Origin: Trichopria drosophilae
Taxonomy: Eukaryota; Arthropoda; Insecta; Hymenoptera; Diapriidae
NCBI GenBank assembly: GCA_030407085.1
Contig: CM059586.1
Location: 105,289,501-105,353,500, forward strand
Length of the DNA: 64,000 bases
Direction of reading: 5' to 3'
Of this stretch, positions 55,800 through 64,000 are shown piece by piece (position 1 is the stretch's first letter; every line of letters begins with the position of its first letter). A model generated the notes under the pieces. It worked only from the letters and a program-made list of their open reading frames with translations. It did not search any database and was not told the origin of the DNA. Made by a program: the position numbers and the translations under genes.

Positions 55800-56560
55800 T
55801 ATGTTTGAAAGGAACAAATTAATGGATACATTTATGTGAAAATTTGTAGGACACGGAATTAAATTGGTGCAACGTAGAATTTATTGTATTTGTTCGTACA
55901 TTTGATATAATTTTATATTTGGTACAATTATATTATATTTTAGCTTTCATTAATAATTTATAATTATGCAGACTTATCGGAGGCATTGAAAAGAAAAATA
56001 TTAAAAATTGAAAATGGGAATAAGTAAGAACACGTGTCGCATGAAAGTACTTATTCCATCATTTAACATTGAATATCTTAAATGCATTATCCGGTCGCAT
56101 TTCCTAATAAAGAACTTAACTGTCGCGTGCAGAACCACGATCGATCATAACGAGTTATTTCTTTCTTTCTCTTTGTAGTTCCTCTCACTCGCTTTTCTTC
56201 GTCACGATTCTCCTTTCCTCCCTTTCTTTCTTCCTCTCAACCACCCACGTACACATTTTCTTCGCTCATTCGTGAAGACTTCACGTGCCGCGAGTCGGCG
56301 AACTTTCCTCCTTCTCCCGACCCGGATTTTATTATCGGAATTTAATTCGACGCGCGCAAACAGTTTTGCGTTACCTCCTTTTCCACCACTTATCGCAACC
56401 ACCGCGTAAATCTCTTTCACCCGGCGGCGGCGCGTGAAACGCGAAATTATTCGCCGATTGAAGAACAAAAAATTCCCTCTTAAGAGTCCTCCCTCGTAAA
56501 AACAATTTGGTTAATTCTGTCGGTTGCTTCCGAGATATTTACAAAATTAACCATTTTTTA
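55800..56560. other. Intergenic; GC-richer, CT-rich block at 56150-56470
   Basis: A CT-rich, relatively GC-rich block (CCGGCGGCGGCGCGTGAAAC) stands out. It could be a distal promoter or first exon of a neighbouring gene, but nothing can be assigned. Confidence 0.3.
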
Positions 56561-56639
56561 ATTTTATGAGAATACATGTCTTAACCGACGTTAATTCAAC
56601 AAGTTTCATCAGGAAATATGCCAACTCTCTGAAAATGTC

Positions 56640-57420
56640 GCCAAAACTGGTATATTATGCAACAAGTGTAAAACGGCACTTTTACGAATGGCTAGAAATC
56701 ATAATTCCGCTCATGTGCTTTACCTTGTTGAAAGGACAATTTTATTCTTCACACACTCGTCAAAAGGTGCTACTTTACGCACTGGGGTATAATAGTTATT
56801 TTTGTATCAAGGGCGTAAAATGGAGTTTTACGCCTCGACAATAGAAACCGAGAGACGGCAACGCCGGCTCGAGGTTCATGAGAGTGAAAATTCTACGCAT
56901 GAGATTCAAACATTGTTTTTTGATGCAGTAGGTGTAAAATATTTTACGCTTCGATTTGCGGGCCTGAAATGACCATTTTACGCCTACTGCATCAAAATGT
57001 ATATTATGAACATCTCGTGGGTAAATTGTTTCATTTCACGATATGTGGCATGTAAACACGAGTCGCCAACGAAGCTGAACTAAAATGTTGTATTTGAAAA
57101 ACCTATTTTCCAATCCTAGTGGGTAAAAGTTTTACACAGGAATAATAAGGAGAAATAAAAAAGAGCGTAATTTTTCGCACATCTAATAAAATAGTACATT
57201 ATGTAGTAAAGTAGTTTGTTACCCACTAGTTGTATAATTTAAGATTTTGTACCAAAATGCGGAAAGTTTAATTTTACGACCTGCTTTTATTTATGCACCC
57301 TGTTAAGAGCGACCTATGCAAAACTATCACTTTGCGTATGGAAAGCAGTAGGTAAAAAGCACTTTTCTCATTCTAGTACAAAATTAATACATTATGCCAC
57401 TAGTGTGTAAATTGGCCCTT
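56640..57420. repeat. Degenerate repeats with GTAAAA/TTTTACG phrases and a hairpin
   Basis: Phrases such as TGTAAAACGGCACTTTTACG, GGGCGTAAAATGGAGTTTTA and GTAGGTGTAAAATATTTTAC recur. TTTTGATGCAGTAGGTGTAAA at about 56917-56937 is mirrored by TTTTACGCCTACTGCATCAAAA ending near 56998. Probably remnants of a foldback family. Confidence 0.6.
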
Positions 57421-60350
57421 TTACGTAAAAGCATACCGTATTTTCTAATGGATAAATTCAAATCTTCCAACTTCATTATCAAACGACGTTATTGTTGTAG
57501 TATGAAAATTCCACATTTCCTCCACTTGGTACATAATTTGATTTACTTATTTCAGCAATTACAAAACTTTTTTACCCTTTTTATGAGACTCATCAACTTT
57601 ATGCACACCTGGGTAAAAAAGTTTTAAAAGAAGGAACTTTATTTTACTGCCAATAAAAGTCAAATTTGTGAAGGTGGTACTTAAAGAAATTAGTTAATTA
57701 TACTGATTAAAAGAAAAAGAAGAAAATGTTAAAATTCTTTTCATCGATAGGAAACGATCTTTAGAATTATTTTAAGCTGATTTGCAGTGAAAAAAGGCGC
57801 TTTGATATCCATATACATCTTGAAGTAAGAGACGCGAGCGCCGTGTGTCTGACCAAACGCAGACCATTTCCCTGATTCTTTGAAAGAAGCTTATCTACAC
57901 TACCAGTCCATCAATTCTATGCGTTCAATTAGGATAATTATCTTTTAAACATGATTTTTATTTCTACCTTTCACCCGTCTGTACGTGTTTCTTTAAAACG
58001 GAAAATTGGTCGAAATGTGTTATTTGTTTTCCCATTGGATGGCCGATGAAACTTTCGGAAATTGAAATTCCACGTAGGTATTTTAAGAACGAAATGGACT
58101 GCCGTCGGAAATCGGGCATCGAACGTTCGATGCAAATGAAAACGTAGCTTTATCGAGGCGAAGCTTTCAGTGCAAGTGTCGAAACTCAAGTAAATCCAAT
58201 GGAATGACCGAGGGTCTCTTAAAATCGAAATCGATATCGGAGCGAGTTGTCACACGAATGATTGGCCACTTCGAGAATTAACTCAAATGAGAACATTCAA
58301 ATTTCCAGTTCTCGCATTAGTTCTATTCCTTCGTCGTCTTTCGTAGCAAAAAGTACATATTTCGTGATTTTACTTAACTTTTTGTACTTTGACAAAAAGT
58401 AATTTATGTTTATATCGTATTGTGCGCTATTTTGTTGTGCTGTTGTCTTTAGGATAGTGGCAGTTGCTGTTGCTTCCTCTCTTAACGGTATTGGACTATG
58501 CTAATAGTTTAAGGGATCTCCTAGTCATCATCTACATTATCTTGGATTGGAACTATTCTGATGATTACAGTTTTACGAAGGTCGAAATATCCTCAAGGCG
58601 AAGTGTTTGGCTAGCTGAAGTATTCCACAATGTGAAATGTCCCTAAGGCGAAGTGCTCCGAAAGATGAAGTATTTCTAAAGTATCTGGCATCTAAATAAG
58701 AACAATAAATAGTTTCAAATAAATTTTTGAAGAATGTATCCCACCTAAGTATAAAGATAAAAGAATAATTTTTGTGAGTTACCATGAAAGTCCTTTTATA
58801 TTACGTTTTACACACATTTCAAATTTTGAGCCTTTATAAATTAAACCACAAAAGAAAAAGGAAATTCCATAAAACTGTTTTGTTTTGAAATTAGAAAAAG
58901 AAGTTTTCATTTCGCAGCTGCAAGGGAAATATTTGACTACGAGACCCACTTGGATTCAATGAATTCAATTAAATTCCTAGCGAGTTAATTCGTATTTTTA
59001 AGGATTAGCTCTCGAGCCTTGATTTTCAGACAGACATTTCGCATTTCACCTCGGCATTTCAGCGCATCGAATTTTCGCACTTTACATCGCGTTTTTAATT
59101 TTCCTTTCATTCAAATTTAATTTCCACCCGAAAGATTAATTTTCTTTATGTTCGCTTAATACAAATCTAAATAATTATTTTGAATTAGTTATGACGATAA
59201 TTTTGAATTCTGGTTTTGTAAGAAATGTAATTATAGAATAATAAATTGAATCTTTCTTTTTATTTCAGATTTAAAGGGAAAGTCTCACTTTTGTAAAGGT
59301 TATCACGATTTCCGTATTGATCGCAAGGTTTGTGCTGAAAGTGCCAAAGGGATGGAAATTGGGTAAAAATGAAATGATAAAAAATGTAATTAAATGAGAA
59401 TTAATTAAAAACAAAAGTCTTGCTAAGTAAATAATAACAAAATTAATTAATTATCAAATGACACATAGAATCAATAGAAAAATTAAACTAATTGAAAAAT
59501 ATATTACTTTCGTTTTTGCAACACCGAAGTATAAAATATCTTTACGTTTTATGAAATTCTCCATTTTTCTAACGAATTAATTAATAAATGTTTTAAATGA
59601 AGGAAAGGAATTTAAATAATTATTTTGGTAAAGATGAATATATCAATTTATTCAGAAACGTAATAATCGAAGTTCTGTTATCGCGTTATGTTTTAAATTC
59701 AAAATTAAATGCCCATTTAAGCACGAAGAGTCCTTGACGAGAAAATCAAGCGGAAATCCGATTTTCGAAAAGGAAGTTGAGGAATAAGATTCTTGAGACG
59801 AAGTGGTAGGAAAAGATTATTATGACGAAAGGAAAGTTCCGAATAGATTGAGAAGCCTTTCTAACGTAACTTCGTTTTAATGAAGATACCTCCAGGAGGG
59901 TAGCTTCCATTTCGAACACAATGCTACCAAGTTTTACGGAGATATGATTACTATATTAACTTCGTAACAATACCTTGATCTCGCGCCGTGTCCTTTTAAA
60001 ACAACACTTTCACAGTTCGAATATTTTATGGAATACGTAGGGAGCATGATTCTGAGACAATGATCGTACTGCGAAAATGGAGTTCATGTTTATTCATAGG
60101 ATTCGTGAAAAGCGGAAAACGTTAAATTTTTAAGGCCATTTCGGACAGGTTAGTAATATTTATTTAATACAAATAAAAAGAAATTATATTTTATGAAAAT
60201 ACTTTTTAGTCATTTAAAAAACTTTTTTTATTAATGTATTATATTAACACAGATCCTCCGCTGCCTATTTTACTTCAAAATTCAAATTATCGTTTCTTTC
60301 ACAGACGTCTTTGGCAGCATTAATTTTTTTCGTTATGGACAAAATAAAAA
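57421..60350. other. Gene-free AT-rich interval
   Basis: Only short frames without recognisable content. TATTTCAG acceptor-like text near 59262 is not supported by coding sequence. Confidence 0.35.
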
Positions 60351-60949
60351 TGAACAAAAAATGGTTAGACAAAAAGGCAAAAAGACATAATGGATTAATA
60401 AATGTGAAAATTGAAAATAGAAATAATTTTAACTAAGCAGGCAACGGTACAAAGGCAGAAATACGGCAATGCGGATAATCGAAAAGATAATAAAACGAAC
60501 AGATAGAAAAGTAGAAAAATAAAACGACAGCCATAAAAACCGGAGACAAAAGTATAAAAAGACATTGAAATTATGAATATTTATTGACCATTAATTAGAA
60601 TAATAGTAAATTTCATGCACTGAAAGACCTGAGTATACTTTACCGTCCTCTAAAACGGAATGTAAACAAAAAAAATATAAAGGTAGAGAAAATGACAAAA
60701 TGATCTGGAAACTAATTATAGGAGTTCAAAACCTGGATGAACGACTCACGCCAAAAGACGACTTAATTTGAATTGTGAAATAAATAGACATCCCAAGAAC
60801 TGTGTTGATATAACACATTCGTAAAAATTTATTTCTAAATCATTAACAATAAATATTTTGATATAATATCTTTTTTTTTATTAATATTATCAATTGCAGT
60901 CCTACAAGGGCCTCAAAAAAGTTAATCGTTTAAAAATTCACCTTTGAAA

Positions 60950-61395
60950 GACAGTAAGAGAAAAAGAGAGAGAAAGAGGTAGAAAGAGACAGAAAGAGAC
61001 AGGAAGAGACAGAAAGACAGAGAGACAGAAGCAGAAGGAAGGACTGAAAGAGACAGAAAAAGGCAGAAAGAGACAGAAAGACAGAGAGACAGAAATATAG
61101 AAAGACAGAAAGAGACGGAAGGACAGAAAGGGACAGAAAGAAACAGAAAGAGACAGAAAGAGACAGAAGGACAGAAAGGGACACAAAGACAGAGAGACAG
61201 AAAGATAGAAAGACAGAAAGAGACAGAAGGACAGAAAGGGACCCGAAGACAGAGAGACAGAAATATATAAAGACAGAAAGAGACGGAAGGACAGAAAGGG
61301 ACAGAGAGAGACAGAAATATAGAAAGACAGAAAGAGACGGAAGGACAGAAAAAGATAGAAAGACAGAAAGACAGAGACAGAGAGACAGAAAGACG
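60950..61395. repeat. Satellite array 2: GACAGAAA-type, mostly GAGACAGAAA units
   Basis: About 440 bp of AGACAGAAAGAGACAGAAAG units, so 8-bp and 10-bp (extra GA) units mix. The preceding 60350-60560 is a degenerate zone resembling 53460-53700. Frames on the minus strand (163 and 156 codons) are by-products. Confidence 0.93.
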
Positions 61396-63125
61396 TTCAA
61401 TTTTATGAGACAAAACTTTAAAAAAAAAATTCTATTTATAAATTTAATAAAATGCGTTTCCTAAAAAATTAGGTATTTTATGTAATAGTAATTATGCTTT
61501 TATAATTTTAGATTTATAATATGAAAAATTATACCAAAACCTTTGTAAATTTTCGTTTTACATTACTTTATTCCAATAAAATAAAGGTGCTTGTAATTTT
61601 TGCAAAAATACTACATAACAAGGAATTTTCAACATCAATAAATACTTTGAAAATAATATATTATGAATGCATGGCATAGAACAATAATATTCTATGTGCC
61701 CACGTAATATGACGTTTATTTTAAATCGTGTTCTCAAATTGTCATTCGGATTGTATTCAGATATATAATTATTTGCATTTTAAATAGTATTACAGGTATT
61801 ATTTTCATAATGGTAATTAAATGCAAGCCAGAAGAAACTTTTATTTGCTTTGTCCGTACTATACTCTTTTCAGTAACTTTGTCTTTCCATTTAAAAAAGA
61901 TGTTTCATAAGTAGAGTTATTACTTTAATAATGCTATTTTAATTACATACACCCTGTCCTTCCAGATATTTTTCTGACGGATTATTAAACGACAGTGGTT
62001 AAAGAACAAAATTAGTTGATATGCAGGAACTTTTTAAAACTTCCCTAATGATATTGAACTTTCTTTATTCACGGAATTAAATACTCATTCTGCATTTTAA
62101 TTTGAACCTGAAGAAATTGTTAGCCGTTAATGGTCTTTTTGCCGTTAATACTTAGCGGCCTAGCTAAGTAGATGTTTGGTCGTAGCAAGACTTGAAAATT
62201 GGAAAAAGGTAAGAAACGTACGAAAACATGAGGCAGTTGAAAATGAAAAATATATTTAGTGCGACCTCATTAGGAAATTGACCTAAAATACTGGAGTCTT
62301 AATAGTACAGATGCAAATTTCAAAAGTTTTGAAATAAAATTACCGTAAATCCGAATATGTTTAACAATTATTTAACTAAAAATAATAAATTGTACTCGCA
62401 CGAATTAACTGGGACTAGTATAATTTGAATTAATAAAAAGTAACGAAACGTACATAAGAAACATTTGTTCATGATCGAAAAAAATCTGTAAATTCTCACT
62501 AGAAATTGTACGTATCATTACAAAAAGAAAGCCTATAAAACCGCAAGCTCGTCGAACGTTCACAAACAGAAGCAGCTGGTGACGACACCGTCCAACCGAA
62601 GGAAGACCGATGGCGAACGTTCCACCGTAGTAGTTCCAAGATTCGGTCTCGTTTAAAACTCTTTTCATTCTACTCGGACGATTGGCTGACTCCTTGAAAA
62701 TGCACTGCCATCAATTTTCCTTTACAGAGTTGCTTTCTGGAACTTCCGAAGTGAATCTAACAATAACCTTCGCCACAGTTCCTCGTACTAGTCAGGATAA
62801 AAAAATTCATGGTTTAATTAGTAGGAAATTCAAACTTTTTTCATTCATTAGTGGTTTTAATGTATTATCATTAGAGAATCAAACGTAGGCGGAACTATAT
62901 TAATTTGATCGACGTCGTCAAGACGCATCGAAAATTATCTTTAATATTTTCAAGGTTTTATGAGTATTCGTTCCAAATGGCCACTGGACAAGAGTATATT
63001 AAAAGTGCTTAAAATACAGACACAGGCTAAAAATATGTGATTTTTCTCGTTAATATATTGTGATTTTTAGTTAAAATTATAATGTATATCATTGTCCTGT
63101 TTTAGTTGGATGATATCTTGTTGCC
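61396..63125. other. Gene-free AT-rich interval between arrays 2 and 3
   Basis: No supported gene. A minus-strand frame at 62405-62668 is somewhat GC-richer but unrecognised. Confidence 0.35.
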
Positions 63126-63128
63126 ATC

Positions 63129-63912
63129 AAAGACAGAAAGACAGAAAGACAGAAAGACAGAAAGACAGAAAGACAGAAAGACAGAAAGACAGAAAGACAG
63201 AAAGACAGAAAGACAGAAAGACAGAAAGACAGAAAGACAGAAAGGCGGAAAGGCGGAAAGGCAGAAAGACAGAAAGACAGAAAGACAGAAAGACAGAAAG
63301 ACAGAAAGACAGAAAGACAGAAAGACAGAAAGACAGAAAGACAGAAAGACAGAAAGGCGGAAAGGCGGAAAGGCAGAAAGACAGAAAGACAGAAAGACAG
63401 AAAGACAGAAAGCCAGGCAGAAAGACAGAACGGCGGGAAGACGGAAAGGCAGAAAGACGGGAAGGCGGCAAGACGGAAAGACAGAAAGACGGAAAGACGG
63501 AAAGACAGAAAGGCGGGAGACGGAAAGACGGAAACACAGAAAGACAGAAAACAGACAGAAAGACAGAACGACGGGAAGACGGAAAGACGGAAAGACAGAA
63601 AGACGGAAAGAAAGAAAGACGGAAAGACAGAAAGACGGAAAGACAGAAAGAAAGAAAGACAGAAAGACAGAAAGCCAGGCAGAAAGACAGAACGGCGGGA
63701 AGACGGAAAGGCAGAAAGACGGGAAGGCGGCAAGACGGAAAGACAGAAAGACGGAAAGACGGAAAGACAGAAAGACAGAAAAGCAGAAAGACAGAAAGGC
63801 GGAAAGACAGAAAGACGCAAAGACGGAAAGACGGAAAGGCAGAAAGACAGAAAGACGGAAAGAAAGAAAGGCGGAAAGAAAGAAAGACGGAAAGACAGAA
63901 AGACAGAAAGAA
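63129..63912. repeat. Satellite array 3: highly regular GACAGAAA repeat with larger internal duplications
   Basis: About 780 bp. Long runs of perfect GACAGAAA units alternate with GGCGGAAA pairs, the pattern repeating at about 63241 and 63355. The block GCCAGGCAGAAAGACAGAAC (about 63412) recurs near 63673, showing duplication of segments much longer than 8 bp. Long frames exist on both strands without being genes. Confidence 0.95.
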
Positions 63913-64000
63913 ATTGAATGACGACAGCGTTAAACATACAGAAAGATAGGAAGATATAAACATTATTTTAAACACCATAATATTATATTACAATTGTAGC

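Noticed and set aside
54098..55817. Minus-strand frames of 564 and 424 codons, rich in Phe, Leu, Ser, Cys
   Set aside because: They are translations of the stop-free 8-bp satellite; overlapping long frames exist in several phases and on both strands.
60922..61413. Frames of 156-163 codons on the minus strand
   Set aside because: By-product of satellite array 2.
62405..62668. 87-codon minus-strand frame, GC-richer than its surroundings
   Set aside because: No recognisable domain, no splice partner, and no link to Dop1 coding sequence could be shown.
53520..63912. CRISPR-like arrays
   Set aside because: Units are contiguous 8-bp tandem repeats without spacers, in a eukaryotic genome.
63089..63978. 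Four frames of 271-285 codons on both strands
   Set aside because: Same 8-bp satellite artefact; codon content follows only the repeat unit.

Overview
This is an AT-rich nuclear genome window from an insect, with introns, 5' GT / 3' AG splice sites and AATAAA poly(A) signals. The insect assignment rests on a complete D1-like dopamine receptor of the arthropod Dop1/Dop1R1 type, together with the transposon types (P-element-like THAP transposase, Mag-like Ty3/gypsy element, many pogo/Tc1-like MITEs). The order is not fixed by anything I can read; Hymenoptera is only a guess.

Layout. 1-2.6 kb: first coding exon of a casein kinase I alpha-like gene on the minus strand, with its first intron running off the left edge. 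2.6-9.7 kb: no host gene; foldback elements, MITEs, a long inverted repeat and a candidate hammerhead-ribozyme motif. 9.8-15.8 kb: an 11-exon P-element/THAP9-type transposase on the plus strand, broken by two frameshifts and one nonsense codon. 16.1-21.24 kb: a complete, apparently very young Ty3/gypsy retrotransposon on the minus strand (238-bp LTRs that read identically, 5-bp ATTCC target duplication, one 1471-codon gag-pol frame). 22.4-28.65 kb: two nuclear genes for mitochondrial proteins on the plus strand, ATPAF1 (F1-ATPase assembly factor) and MARS2 (mitochondrial methionyl-tRNA synthetase), only about 130-190 bp apart. The second MARS2 intron holds nested MITEs. 28.7-35.6 kb: repeat-dense intergenic DNA, including a 948-bp foldback element built from a minisatellite and a MITE inserted inside another MITE. 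36.1-51.8 kb: the Dop1 dopamine receptor gene on the minus strand, five recognised coding exons with introns of 0.5-6.7 kb holding LINE and MITE debris. 51.9-64 kb: no confident gene; a tRNA-like relic and three large arrays of one 8-bp satellite (AGACAGAA type).

The host genes are unrelated in function, apart from the ATPAF1/MARS2 pair, both of which act in the mitochondrial matrix. The most notable content is the mobile DNA. Several insertions carry their own evidence: a readable empty site, target-site duplications, nested order, and a composite MITE breakpoint shared by three copies. I found no convincing multi-gene novel system. The best candidates for novelty are the ribozyme-like motif at 4235-4279, the minisatellite-bearing foldback elements and the composite MITE.
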